Shown in pieces: positions 34,793 through 43,918 of a DNA stretch of 64,000 nt. The DNA lies in NCBI RefSeq assembly GCF_016792905.1, contig NZ_JAEULP010000069.1:42983-106982 (forward strand). Reading direction: 5' to 3'. Made by a program: the position numbers and the translations under genes. Origin of the DNA: Tabrizicola sp. (GTDB lineage Bacteria; Pseudomonadota; Alphaproteobacteria; Rhodobacterales; Rhodobacteraceae). Positions within the stretch are counted from its first letter, which is position 1. Each line of letters opens with the position of its first letter. A model generated the notes under the pieces. It made no database searches. It had not been told where the DNA came from and saw only the letters and a program-made list of their open reading frames with translations.

Positions 34793-37245
34793 TGGCCGTC
34801 CTGCGCATCCTGGCGAATGGCAGCGTTGCCGCCCTGTTGTTGGCCGCATCAGTTTCGACTGCCACGGCACAGGACTCCGTCCTTGGCCCGTTTCCGGAAG
34901 GCCATGTCCCGGCCAGCACCCGCAAGCTCGCCGATGACGGCACCGGCCCGCGTCAGAAATACGCCATCGTCATCGGCAACCAGAGCTACGCACACGCCCC
35001 CAAGCTACCGAACGCCTGGAACGATGCGGTGGATGTGGCCGACCTTCTGGCAACGCAGGGCTATGACGTCACTCTGCTGAAGGACGCCTCGAAGCGCGAT
35101 TTTGAAGGACTGATGCAGCGCATCCTGTTCGATGTCGATCGCAACACCGAGGTCCTGTTCTACTACGCGGGCCATGGCGTGCAGATCGGGTCGGAGAACT
35201 ACCTGATCCCGACCGATGCGGCCCTGGACGAGGTCGACGACCTGCCGTTCGAGACGGTCTCCGTCGGCAGCCTCGTCTCCATCGTCGGGGCGCGCGCGCG
35301 GCTTCAGATCGTGATACTGGACAGTTGCCGCAACAACCCCTTCGCCGGGATCAAGCTGCAGGATTCGCTCGGCGGCGATGTGCGTGAGGTCGAGACGGGC
35401 TTCGCGTCGCTGGCCGCCCCCGTCAATTCCTATGTGGTCTTCTCTACCTCGCCGGGAGAGGTCGCACTGGACGGCGCGGGCCAGAACAGCCCCTTCGCCA
35501 GCGCCTTCCTGCAAGCCGCCTCTGCCGGGTCTATCCCTGTGACCGACGTGTTCGAAGACGTCCGTCGCAAGGTCTTTGTGGAAACCAAGGGTGTTCAGGT
35601 CCCCTGGGACAGCTCGACCATGGTCGAGGACGCCTCCATCGCCTCGACCGGAACCGAGGCCCAGGTGACGGTCGCGGACAGCGGTCAGGGCGAATCGGTC
35701 GTGCGCGGCCTGACGCTTTTTGCCGCCAGCTCAGCCGAATTCCTGCCACTTGATGCCGCGCTTCCGACCCCCGACATCCGTATCGCCGCGCCCCTTGCCC
35801 CCGCCGTCCCCATCGGCGCGACGCTCGCCACAGAGCTGGCCCTTGCGCCGTCCGACAGCCTGGGTCTGGCCGAACCCCCGCGCGGCGGCCGACTGGTGCT
35901 TCTGGACGACCAGGGCAACCAGTCCGCACCCCTGTTCCCGCTGGCAGCCTCGGACCTGAACCGCCTGGCCTTCGCTTATGTCAACGGTCCGGTGGTCATG
36001 CCCGGACAGGATCCGGTGCTGAAGGCGCAGTTCAAGGTCGAATTGAACGGCACCCCGAAACTGGTGCAGGTCGACCTGACCCCAGACCCCTGCGACCTTG
36101 CGGCGGCCGATCACCTTGATCCCGAAGGCGTCGGTTTCGCCCGCTTCGCCAACGAGATCGAGCCCGAGTCGGCGGTGCTGGCCTGTCAGGCCGCTGTCGC
36201 ACGCGAGCCTCAGAATGCCCGCTTCCACTACCAGCTGGGCCGGGCCTACTCCGCGCTGCGCCGCTATGACGAGGCCCGCGCCGAATGGGACATCGCGCGT
36301 CAGATGGGCCATTCCCGCGCTTCTTACGCCATCGGCAACGCCATCGTGAACGAGTCGCGTGAAACCGGCGGCTCTGCGGTCGAGGCGGCACCCGAAGAAG
36401 CGCTGACCTACTACCGCGAGGGAGTGGAGCTGGGCGATCCCTATGCCTTCTACGCGCTTGGCCGCCAGATGGTGCGCTTCGGCAAGACCGGGCAGGACCG
36501 CCTGCGCGGCTATGACCTCCTGATGCGCGCGCTGGAGGTCGGCCATACCTATGCGATGAACGAGCTCGGCTACTTCTACCTGGATGAGAAGAGCGAGTAT
36601 TACGACCCGGCGCGCGGCCTGCGCTACCTGAACGAAAGCGCCGACCGGGGCGACATCTATGGCTACAACAACCTTGGCCTTGTCTACATGAACGGCCTCG
36701 GCGGCCAGAAGAAAGATGCGAAGCTGGCGCTCGACTGGTTCACCAAGGCCGCGGACGGCGGGCATCCGAACGCGCCGGGCAACATCGGCACGCTGATCGC
36801 AACCGGGGCGCTTGGCAAGAAGGCCGATCTCGGCAAGGCGGTGGAATGGTTCGACAAGGGGCTGGAGCGCGGCGATGCCAATGCCGGGGCCTATGCCGCC
36901 TACCTGATTCTGACCGAGGGTGCCGGGGGCCTGTCACCCGCGGATGCTGCATGGCGCGCCGGTCGCGCCGCCGCCCTGCGTGACAAGAAATCGGTGGAAC
37001 GCGCCCGAAAGGTTCTGGATGCCCTGCCGACCGAGGCCGTCGATGAGGCCTCCCAACGCCTGTTGCAGGCGCTTGGAGCCGATATCACGCCGGACGGTGC
37101 CTTCGGCGAGGGCAGCAAGACGGCCTACGCGACCATCGCCGGGCAGCATGGCGACGCAGCGTTGGAAACCGACCCGGTCGAGCGCCTGATCGACATCGCC
37201 CGCATCCACTGGTCGACCACGCCCTTCCGGGTCGACCTGTACTGA
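34792..37245 (+). CDS. Secreted caspase-like (C14) protein with Sel1 repeats
   Basis: 817 residues. An N-terminal Sec signal ends around 'STATAQD' (about residue 27). The p20-like domain (about 55-290) has both catalytic residues: His128 in 'YYAGHGVQIG' and Cys179 in 'ILDSCRNNPFAG'. A beta-rich middle follows, and the C-terminal half (about 465-740) consists of TPR/Sel1-like repeats ('HYQLGRAYSALRRYDEARAE', 'NNLGLVYMNGLGGQKKDAKL'). Such prokaryotic caspase homologues with Sel1 repeats are described, but their substrates are rarely known. Placement after an OmpA-like protein and a lipoprotein, at the end of the T6SS locus, suggests an envelope role linked to secretion; this is inference. Confidence 0.88.
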   Translation: MAVLRILANGSVAALLLAASVSTATAQDSVLGPFPEGHVPASTRKLADDGTGPRQKYAIVIGNQSYAHAPKLPNAWNDAVDVADLLATQGYDVTLLKDASKRDFEGLMQRILFDVDRNTEVLFYYAGHGVQIGSENYLIPTDAALDEVDDLPFETVSVGSLVSIVGARARLQIVILDSCRNNPFAGIKLQDSLGGDVREVETGFASLAAPVNSYVVFSTSPGEVALDGAGQNSPFASAFLQAASAGSIPVTDVFEDVRRKVFVETKGVQVPWDSSTMVEDASIASTGTEAQVTVADSGQGESVVRGLTLFAASSAEFLPLDAALPTPDIRIAAPLAPAVPIGATLATELALAPSDSLGLAEPPRGGRLVLLDDQGNQSAPLFPLAASDLNRLAFAYVNGPVVMPGQDPVLKAQFKVELNGTPKLVQVDLTPDPCDLAAADHLDPEGVGFARFANEIEPESAVLACQAAVAREPQNARFHYQLGRAYSALRRYDEARAEWDIARQMGHSRASYAIGNAIVNESRETGGSAVEAAPEEALTYYREGVELGDPYAFYALGRQMVRFGKTGQDRLRGYDLLMRALEVGHTYAMNELGYFYLDEKSEYYDPARGLRYLNESADRGDIYGYNNLGLVYMNGLGGQKKDAKLALDWFTKAADGGHPNAPGNIGTLIATGALGKKADLGKAVEWFDKGLERGDANAGAYAAYLILTEGAGGLSPADAAWRAGRAAALRDKKSVERARKVLDALPTEAVDEASQRLLQALGADITPDGAFGEGSKTAYATIAGQHGDAALETDPVERLIDIARIHWSTTPFRVDLY

Positions 37246-37285
37246 CAGTTCCGGCCTCGGAAAGCCGCCCCATGGCAGGACTCGC

Positions 37286-37939
37286 CTACTGGCCGGTCTC
37301 GGGGGCCCGGCTGATCGCTGCCAGTCCGCCCATTGCGAAGGCAAAGAGATGCTCGACCACCACTTCGGCCGGGACAGCGGAAAAGCGGTTGGTCAACGGC
37401 GAATCGAGCTTCCCCGCCAGCGCAAAAAGCGCGCATGGCGCGGCTATGCTCGGCAGGCAGCGCCAGAGCCGCGGATCATCGGGCGGAAGCGCCGTCAACT
37501 CGCTCAGGATCGGCAGCACCCGTTGCAGCTTGGGAAGCACCTCCTCCTGCTGCAGCGCCATGAGATGGGCCGAGGGCGCCATGATCTCGCGCGCAAGGAC
37601 GATCAGCGGCCAGTTCGGCTCCAGTGCCCCCCCCTGCACCAGAAGCCGGATCAGCGCCTTCAGCTTTGTTTCAGGAGGTTCGGTCGAAGCGGCCAACTGT
37701 TCCAGATGCTTGCCGTCGATCAGGCGGCGGTGCGCCTCGACCAGGACGGCCTGATAGAGCCCCTCGCGATTGCCGAAATGATGGTTGATCGAGGCAACGT
37801 CCACGCCGGCCCGTGCCGCGATCTGCTTGCTCGCGGCCAGCGCGAGGCCCGCATCCGCAATCAGAAAGCCGGCAGCTTCCAGGATGGCCTTGCGGGTGGC
37901 CACCCCGTCTGAACGCGGCGCTCGGGTGCTTGGAGGCAT
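37286..37939 (-). CDS. TetR-family regulator of the YbhFSR-type exporter (CecR-like)
   Basis: 217 residues from the ATG at 37939 (a GTG at 37978 is an alternative). The N-terminal HTH ('LALAASKQIAARAGVDVASI', 'NHHFGNREGLYQAVL') is TetR-type. The C-terminal ligand domain ('NWPLIVLAREIMAPSAHLMA') resembles the DUF1956 domain of E. coli CecR (YbiH), which controls the ybhG/ybhFSR genes. Here too it is divergent from a YbhG-YbhF-YbhS-YbhR-like set, with a palindrome between them. It probably represses both directions until a drug-like ligand binds. Confidence 0.88.
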   Translation of the reverse strand: MPPSTRAPRSDGVATRKAILEAAGFLIADAGLALAASKQIAARAGVDVASINHHFGNREGLYQAVLVEAHRRLIDGKHLEQLAASTEPPETKLKALIRLLVQGGALEPNWPLIVLAREIMAPSAHLMALQQEEVLPKLQRVLPILSELTALPPDDPRLWRCLPSIAAPCALFALAGKLDSPLTNRFSAVPAEVVVEHLFAFAMGGLAAISRAPETGQ

Positions 37940-37986
37940 TGGATCTTGCTCTTCTCGCAACAGAAACGGACTCGACACCGACGAAG

Positions 37987-38013
37987 TTTAGATTAAAATT
38001 GATTTAAACTAAA
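37987..38013. promoter_or_regulatory. 27-bp TetR operator palindrome
   Basis: TTTAGATTAAA (37987-37997), a 5-base spacer and TTTAAACTAAA (38003-38013) form an inverted repeat with 10 of 11 positions paired. It is strikingly AT-rich against high-GC surroundings. It lies between the TetR gene and the exporter operon, where it could block both promoters. Confidence 0.75.
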
Positions 38014-38050
38014 GTCGAATTCCGGCCGCTGCCCGTCCACACCGGGGATC

Positions 38051-39046
38051 ATGATGAAGAGACTGTTGCCCATCCTTGTCATCGCGCTTCTCGCGGCCGG
38101 CGGTTGGTTCTGGTGGCATCAGCGCGAGCTGGCAGCCCCAGGCGATCTGCAGCTTTACGGCAATATTGATGTCCGACAGGTCGCGCTGGCATTCAACGGC
38201 AGCGGACGCATCACCGAACTGAGCGCAGTTGAAGGTGATGCGGTGCATGCGGGCGATGTAATTGCCCGGCTGGATCTGCGGTCGCTGGAGTTGCAGGCGA
38301 AGGCACAGGCGGCGCTGGTCGAGGCGCAGCGGCAGACGCTTCTGCAGTTGCGCGGCGGCCCGCGGCCCGAGGAGATTTCCCAGGCTCGCGCTGTGCTGGC
38401 TTCGGCCGAGGCTTCGGCGGTGGCTGCAGAGGCCGAATACGACCGGGTTGCGCGCCTTGCCACCTCGGGCAGCGGAGCGGCCAGCCAGCAAAGCCTGGAG
38501 CAGGCGACAGCAGATGCCGGCAAGGCCAAGGCACAGGTCGATCAGGCGAGCGCTGCGCTTGACCTCCTCCTGGCTGGAACGCGCGCCGAGACCATCGCCG
38601 CTGCCGAGGCGCAGCTTCTGGCGGCCGAGGCGCAGCTCGACCTCCTTCGCTACCAGATCGATCAGGGCGCGCTGCGGGTGCCCGCGGATGCGGTGGTCCG
38701 CTCGCGCCTGCGCGAGCCGGGAGACATGGTGACACCCGCCTCGCCGGTCTATGCCTTGGCGCTGACCCTGCCGAAATGGGTGCGCGTCTATGTCCGCGAG
38801 GCCGATCTGGGCCGCATCCGCCCCGGCATGGCGGCGAGTGTGGTCAGCGACAGCCAACCTGACAAGCCGCTTGCGGGCAAGATCGGCTATATCTCCTCGA
38901 TCGCGGAATTCACCCCGAAGGCCGTCCAGACCGAAGAGTTGCGCACTAGTCTTGTCTACGAGGTCCATGTGATGATCGAGGACCCTACAGACCTGCTGCG
39001 GCTCGGACAGCCGGTGACGGTGCGCCTCTCGGCAACGACGCCATGA
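38051..39046 (+). CDS. ybhG: HlyD-family periplasmic adaptor (YbhG-like)
   Basis: 331 residues. A signal/anchor helix lies near 5-22 ('LLPILVIALLAAGGWFWW'). A biotinyl-lipoyl-like half-motif ('LYGNIDVRQVALAFNGSGRI', 'GDAVHAGDVIARLDLR') flanks a long alpha-helical hairpin (about 80-200, Ala/Glu-rich), and the second lipoyl and beta-barrel parts follow ('VVRSRLREPGDMVTPASPVY'). It should connect the inner-membrane ABC-2 exporter to an outer-membrane channel. Tandem ATGs occur at 38051 and 38054. It overlaps the ATPase gene by 4 bases. Confidence 0.9.
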   Translation: MMKRLLPILVIALLAAGGWFWWHQRELAAPGDLQLYGNIDVRQVALAFNGSGRITELSAVEGDAVHAGDVIARLDLRSLELQAKAQAALVEAQRQTLLQLRGGPRPEEISQARAVLASAEASAVAAEAEYDRVARLATSGSGAASQQSLEQATADAGKAKAQVDQASAALDLLLAGTRAETIAAAEAQLLAAEAQLDLLRYQIDQGALRVPADAVVRSRLREPGDMVTPASPVYALALTLPKWVRVYVREADLGRIRPGMAASVVSDSQPDKPLAGKIGYISSIAEFTPKAVQTEELRTSLVYEVHVMIEDPTDLLRLGQPVTVRLSATTP

Positions 39047-40779
39047 CCGACGTCACCGTCCGGGCCGAGGGGGTGACAAAGCGGTTCCGCGACCGTGACC
39101 ATGGCGCGGTCACGGCGGTGGACAGGCTTTCGCTTGAGGTCCGCACCGGGGAACTGACGGCGCTGGTCGGGCCGGATGGCGCGGGCAAGACCACACTGAT
39201 GCGGATGATTGCTGGCCTCTTGCGTCCCGATGCCGGAGCGCTGAGCGTCCTTGGCCTTGACGTGGCGGTCGATCCCCAATCTGTGCAGGATCGCATCAGC
39301 TACATGCCGCAGCGCTTCGGGCTCTACGAGGATCTGAGCGTACAGGAGAACCTCGATCTATACGCCGATCTTCACGGCGTGCCCGCAGCGGTGCGGCTGA
39401 AGCGCTTCCCCCGGATGCTGGAGATGACGGATCTGTCGCGCTTCACCGGGCGTCCGGCGGGGCAGTTGTCGGGGGGCATGAAGCAGAAGCTGGGGCTCGC
39501 CTGCACGCTGGTGCGCGCGCCTGACCTGTTGCTCCTGGACGAGCCGAGTGTCGGGGTGGACCCGCTGTCGCGCCGCGACCTGTGGCAGATCGTGCGGCAA
39601 CTGGTCGAGGACGAAGGGCTGAGCGTGATCGTCTCGACCGCCTACATGGACGAGGCAGAGCGCAGCTCGCAGGTCTTCGTCATGCAGGGCGGCAGGGTGC
39701 TGGCCGAGGGGGCGCCCGCGACGTTGCGGGCGCGGGCGCACGGGTTGACCTACTCCGTGACCCCGCCGCCTGATGCTCCAGCCCGCCGCCTCCAGGCCAG
39801 GCTGATCGACGCGCCCGGGCTGATCGTCGATGCGGTGCCGCAGGGGGGCGACGTCCGTTTCATCCGCCAGCCGGGTGCCACCGAGACCGGATTGCACGCG
39901 CTGCTGGACGGTGCGCCTTTCGCAGCGCGACCGGAAGACCTGGAAGATGCCTTCATGATCCTTCTGCGGCAGCAGGATTCGGCGATCCCGGCGCCTGTCG
40001 TTTCAACGCCGACCGAGACCGTCTGGGACGCCGACGCCGGTCCGGTCATCCTGGTGCGCGATCTGGTGCGGCGGTTCGGCGATTTCACCGCCGTCGCCAG
40101 CACCTCCTTCGAGGTGGCGCGGGGCGAAATCTTCGGCCTCCTCGGCCCGAACGGCGCAGGCAAGACCACCTCCTTCCGCATGCTCTGCGGCCTCTTGCCC
40201 GCGACCAGCGGCCATCTCGAAGTGGCTGGGCTGAATCTGCGCCATGCCCGGGCACAGGCGCGGGCGCGGATCGGCTATGTCGCACAGAAATTCGCACTCT
40301 ATGGCAATCTGACAGTGCGCGAGAACCTGACCTTCTTCGGCGGAGCCTATGGCCTGGCGGGGCGGACCTTGCGCAATCGCATCGCTCAGATTGTCAAACA
40401 GTTCGACCTCGACCCGGCGGCAAAAAGCGGTCTTTTGCCCGCAGGTTACAAGCAGCGCCTGGCAATGGCGACCGGCCTTCTTCACCAGCCCGAGATCCTG
40501 TTCCTGGACGAACCTACCAGCGGCATCGACCCGTTGGCCCGACGCGGCTTCTGGCGAACCATCACCGCGCTCGCCGAGGCGGGCGTGACCATCGTTGTCA
40601 CCACGCATTTCATGGAGGAAGCGGAATATTGTGACCGGATCGCCATCCAGGACGCGGGCGAAATGCTGGCCATCGGCAGTCCGCGCGAGGTGCGTGACCG
40701 TGTCGGCGCGCGCGATATGGACAGTGCCTTCATCGCCATCGTCGAGGCGGCGCGCCGGGACCGGAGCGCTGCGGCATGA
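39043..40779 (+). CDS. ybhF: Tandem ABC transporter ATPase (YbhF-like)
   Basis: 578 residues containing two complete ABC modules. The first (about 5-225) has Walker A 'GPDGAGKTTLMRM' and signature 'LSGGMKQKLGLA'. The second (about 330-560) has Walker A 'GPNGAGKTTSFRM', signature region 'LPAGYKQRLAMATGL' (LPAGY in place of LSGGQ) and Walker B 'ILFLDEPTSG'. This fused layout matches YbhF, which powers ABC-2 type exporters YbhS/YbhR. Overlaps of 4 bases on both sides show a tightly coupled operon. Confidence 0.92.
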   Translation: MTDVTVRAEGVTKRFRDRDHGAVTAVDRLSLEVRTGELTALVGPDGAGKTTLMRMIAGLLRPDAGALSVLGLDVAVDPQSVQDRISYMPQRFGLYEDLSVQENLDLYADLHGVPAAVRLKRFPRMLEMTDLSRFTGRPAGQLSGGMKQKLGLACTLVRAPDLLLLDEPSVGVDPLSRRDLWQIVRQLVEDEGLSVIVSTAYMDEAERSSQVFVMQGGRVLAEGAPATLRARAHGLTYSVTPPPDAPARRLQARLIDAPGLIVDAVPQGGDVRFIRQPGATETGLHALLDGAPFAARPEDLEDAFMILLRQQDSAIPAPVVSTPTETVWDADAGPVILVRDLVRRFGDFTAVASTSFEVARGEIFGLLGPNGAGKTTSFRMLCGLLPATSGHLEVAGLNLRHARAQARARIGYVAQKFALYGNLTVRENLTFFGGAYGLAGRTLRNRIAQIVKQFDLDPAAKSGLLPAGYKQRLAMATGLLHQPEILFLDEPTSGIDPLARRGFWRTITALAEAGVTIVVTTHFMEEAEYCDRIAIQDAGEMLAIGSPREVRDRVGARDMDSAFIAIVEAARRDRSAAA

Positions 40780-41894
40780 TCCTGTCCGCCAGCCGACTCG
40801 CGGCGCTGGTCCGCAAGGAAACCCGGCAGATGTTGCGTGACCGCAGCAACTTGACCGTGGGTCTCCTGCTTCCGGTGGTTATGGTTCTGCTCTTCGGCTA
40901 CGGCCTGTCGTTCGACGTGACCGATGCCCGCATCGCCGTGGTGATGGAGGACAACTCCGCCGCTACCGCCAGCGCGGTCTCGGGTCTTGCCGGGTCCGAC
41001 TACCTGCGCCCGATCTGGACCACGTCGATGGTCGAGGCCGAGGCGCTGATCCGCGCAGGCGAAGCGGATGCGATCCTGCGCGTGCCCGCCGGATTCACCC
41101 GCGACGTCGTGTCGGGCCGGGCCGAACTGCAGTTGATCCTGAACGGCGTCGATCCCAACTCGGCCCAGGCGATCGAGGGCTATGCCAGTGGCGCGATCCA
41201 GATGGCACTGGCGCATATCGCCGACCGCCAGGGCAACCCTGAAGGCACCGGTGTGACCGTGGTGCAGCGCATCTGGTTCAACGAAGCGAACACCAGCACC
41301 TGGTTTCTCGTGCCCGGGTTGATCGTATTGGTCATGACCCTGATCGGCGCCTTCCTCACCTCGCTCCTGATTGCGCGGGAATGGGAGCGGGGAACGCTTG
41401 AATCGCTGTTCGTCACCCCCGTCCGACCGCTTGAACTGGTTCTGGCCAAGCTTGCGCCCTATGTGGCGGTGGGTGCGCTCGACCTCGTCCTGTGTCTTCT
41501 GGCGGCGAAGTTTCTGTTCGATGTGCCGATGCGCGGCTCGCTGGCGCTGGTGGTGCTGTCGTCGCTCCTCTACCTCGTGGTCTCCTTGTCGCTCGGCCTC
41601 GTCATCTCGTGCGCAACGCGCAACCAGTTCGCCGCCAGCCAGGTGGCCCTTCTGGCAAGCTTCATGCCGGCGCTGATGTTGTCCGGCTTCGTCTTCGACC
41701 TGCGCAATGTGCCGGTCGTGGTTCAGGTCATCGGCGACCTCCTTCCGGCCACGCACTTCATGGGCCTGCTGAAGACGCTGTTCATGGCGGGCGATTATTG
41801 GCCCCAGGTCCTGCGGGCGAACGCGATCCTCACAGGTTATGCGGTGCTCCTGATCTGGCTGGCGCGCCGGATGCTGGCCAAGAGCCTGGATTAG
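40776..41894 (+). CDS. ybhS: ABC-2 type permease (YbhS-like)
   Basis: 372 residues with the ABC2_membrane_3 layout: one N-terminal helix ('LTVGLLLPVVMVLLFGYGLS'), a large periplasmic loop, then five helices beginning with 'VPGLIVLVMTLIGAFLTSLL'. The 'REWERGTLESLFVTPVRPLE' coupling segment is typical of this family. It pairs with the next gene as a heterodimeric channel for the YbhF-like ATPase. Substrate unknown; drug or cation export is inferred from E. coli YbhFSR. Confidence 0.92.
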   Translation: MILSASRLAALVRKETRQMLRDRSNLTVGLLLPVVMVLLFGYGLSFDVTDARIAVVMEDNSAATASAVSGLAGSDYLRPIWTTSMVEAEALIRAGEADAILRVPAGFTRDVVSGRAELQLILNGVDPNSAQAIEGYASGAIQMALAHIADRQGNPEGTGVTVVQRIWFNEANTSTWFLVPGLIVLVMTLIGAFLTSLLIAREWERGTLESLFVTPVRPLELVLAKLAPYVAVGALDLVLCLLAAKFLFDVPMRGSLALVVLSSLLYLVVSLSLGLVISCATRNQFAASQVALLASFMPALMLSGFVFDLRNVPVVVQVIGDLLPATHFMGLLKTLFMAGDYWPQVLRANAILTGYAVLLIWLARRMLAKSLD

Positions 41895-41898
41895 GGCG

Positions 41899-43002
41899 AT
41901 GTGGACCTGGATCACCCGCACGCTGGCCCTGATCCGCAAGGAAATGCTGGCGCTTCTTAAGGACCCCTCCAGCCGGACACTGCTTTTCGCCCCCGCGCTG
42001 ATGCAGGCACTGCTTTTTGGTTATGGCGCAACCTATGACCTGACCAACGCCCCCTTCGCCGTGCTGGACCAGAGCCGCAGCGCAGAATCGCGCGAGATTC
42101 TTGCCAGACTCGAAGGAACGGGCGTCTTCCGCCGCATCGCCACGCTGGACAGCAGCAGCCAGATCGCCGACCAGATCGATAGCGGCGCGGCGCTGCTGGT
42201 GATCAGCTTTCCTGCCGATCTTGCCGATGAACTGGCGGCCGGACGCGCGGCTTCGGTGCAGGTAATCCTCGACGGCCGCAACTCGGCCACCGCAGGGGCG
42301 GCGGCAGCGCAGGTCTCGGCCATCATCGCCGCCTATGACCAGCACCTCGGCGCCGCGCCGCCGGTGACGGTGGTGCGCCGCGCCTGGTTCAATCCGAACT
42401 ACGAATCGCGCTGGAACCTGATGCCGGCAATGATCGCCTCGCTGTCGATGTTGCAGACGCTGATGCTGGCGGCCCTGTCGGTGGCGCGCGAGCGCGAACA
42501 GGGCACCTTCGACCAGTTGCTGGTGACGCCGCTGACACCAACGCAGATCCTGATCGGCAAGGCGCTGCCGGCCATCATCGTCGGGCTGGTGCAGTCGACG
42601 ATCATCTTCCTGATCATTCTCCTTTGGTTCCGGATCCCGATGGCGGGGTCGGTCTGGCTCCTCTACCTGGGCCTTCTGGTCTTCACCACGGCATCGGTTG
42701 GCATTGGCCTGTCGATCTCGGCAGTGTCGCTGACCATGCAGCAGGCGATGCTCTACACCTTCATGCTGATCATGCCGCTGATGCTGCTGTCAGGTCTCCT
42801 GACACCGGTGCGCAACATGCCCTGGATCCTGCAGATGGCGACCTGGGCCAATCCGCTGCGCTTCGGCATCGATACGGTGCGACGCGTGTACCTGGAGGGA
42901 GCGACGCTGGCCGATGTCGCGCCGAACTTCCTGCCGCTTCTGGCTGTGGCGGCCGTCACCCTGCCACTGGCCGCCTGGCTCTTTCGCAATCGGCTCAGCT
43001 GA
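41899..43002 (+). CDS. ybhR: ABC-2 type permease (YbhR-like)
   Basis: 367 residues, same topology as the preceding permease and clearly its paralogue (a similar 'LIRKEMLALLKDPSSRTLLF' start and 'AREREQGTFDQLLVTPLTPT' coupling loop). It completes the exporter. A short GAGCC/GGCTC hairpin at 43005-43020 directly after the stop lacks a T-run, so it is at best a weak terminator. The 217 bases from here to 43219 hold no gene I can support. Confidence 0.92.
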   Translation: MWTWITRTLALIRKEMLALLKDPSSRTLLFAPALMQALLFGYGATYDLTNAPFAVLDQSRSAESREILARLEGTGVFRRIATLDSSSQIADQIDSGAALLVISFPADLADELAAGRAASVQVILDGRNSATAGAAAAQVSAIIAAYDQHLGAAPPVTVVRRAWFNPNYESRWNLMPAMIASLSMLQTLMLAALSVAREREQGTFDQLLVTPLTPTQILIGKALPAIIVGLVQSTIIFLIILLWFRIPMAGSVWLLYLGLLVFTTASVGIGLSISAVSLTMQQAMLYTFMLIMPLMLLSGLLTPVRNMPWILQMATWANPLRFGIDTVRRVYLEGATLADVAPNFLPLLAVAAVTLPLAAWLFRNRLS

Positions 43003-43219
43003 CGGAGCCGCCTGAGGCTCTGGCTGCCCCGGCAAGATCATTGGTCCTCCGTCGCGATGCGACCATGGGACAGCTCATTCTGTTGTTGAGTCTTGGGCCA
43101 TCCTGCCCCAGGAGTGTTCCCGGAGTGCATGCGCAAGGTTCATTTCAGTGTGGCCAGGCACCTTCATTCACATACAATGGGTGCGAAGCTAAGCATCCAG
43201 GTGGGAGGCTATCCGGATC

Positions 43220-43918
43220 TTGCAGCCACAATCTGTCGCAAGCGGGCTGACCTCGTCAGCCATCTTCCCTGTCGTCACCTTGTCCACTGCGGACGGGGCG
43301 ACCGGGTTCCGCAGCGTGACTGGCAAATTCCCCTGCATCGTCCGCATCGGCTCTGACGCATGGAACCTGGCCACGGCCTCAGACGCGGCCAAGGCCGAGA
43401 TCGAGCAAGAGGCCGCCCGCCACATCGCCTTTGCCGCGGATGGGGCAAGCTTTGACGGGTATGCCGCGGGCGCTAGCGCGGGGATCCGCGAAGCGGTCGA
43501 CAATGCTGCAGTCAAACTGCCGATGCCCGTGACGGATTGCCCCGAGGCCGTGGCCCGCGCGGTCAGCCGACTGCGGCCAGCCGGGGTCGAGGGTACCAAC
43601 GCCCTGGTCCTGGGCCAGGATGCCTATACTGCGGCCAGCAGCGGCAACGAGGAAGGCTATCCCGTCTACGAACATCTGGAACGACTTGTTGATGGCAGGA
43701 TCATCGGGACACCCGGTATCGTCGGCGGGCTGGTCCTGTCCACGGGAGAGGGGGATTTCGAACGGGAGATCGGGCAGGACTTCTCGATCTGCTATGAAAG
43801 CCATACCGACAGCGCCGCAACGCTCTACATTCAGGAAAGCTTCACGTTCCGCCTCCTGTCGGCCGAGGCAGCGGTGTCTCTTGAGCCAGGGGCAAATCAG
43901 GCGAGGAAACGGCAATGA
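43220..43918 (+). pseudogene. Encapsulin (family 1, linocin-M18-like) lacking its N-terminal part
   Basis: An open frame from a TTG at 43220. From about residue 68 to the end it matches the C-terminal ~60% of family 1 encapsulin shell proteins: 'IAFAADGASFDGYAAG', 'CPEAVARAVSRLRPAGVEGT', 'DAYTAASSGNEEGYPVYEHL', 'ERLVDGRIIG', 'VLSTGEGDFEREIGQDFSIC' and 'LYIQESFTFRLLSAEAAVSL'. Full-length encapsulins are about 265 residues; the N-terminal arm and E-loop are not recognisable. 'NLATASDAAKAEIEQEAAR' (residues 49-67) resembles the usual N-terminal helix, so an internal deletion of roughly 80-90 residues may have fused the start to the core. No Shine-Dalgarno is clear. The stop overlaps the selD ATG (ATGA). 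It probably cannot assemble shells. Confidence 0.8.

Noticed and set aside
43093-43356. Small plus-strand open frame after the exporter operon.
   Set aside because: Arg/His-rich composition, no domain, no ribosome-binding site, and it overlaps the encapsulin-frame region.
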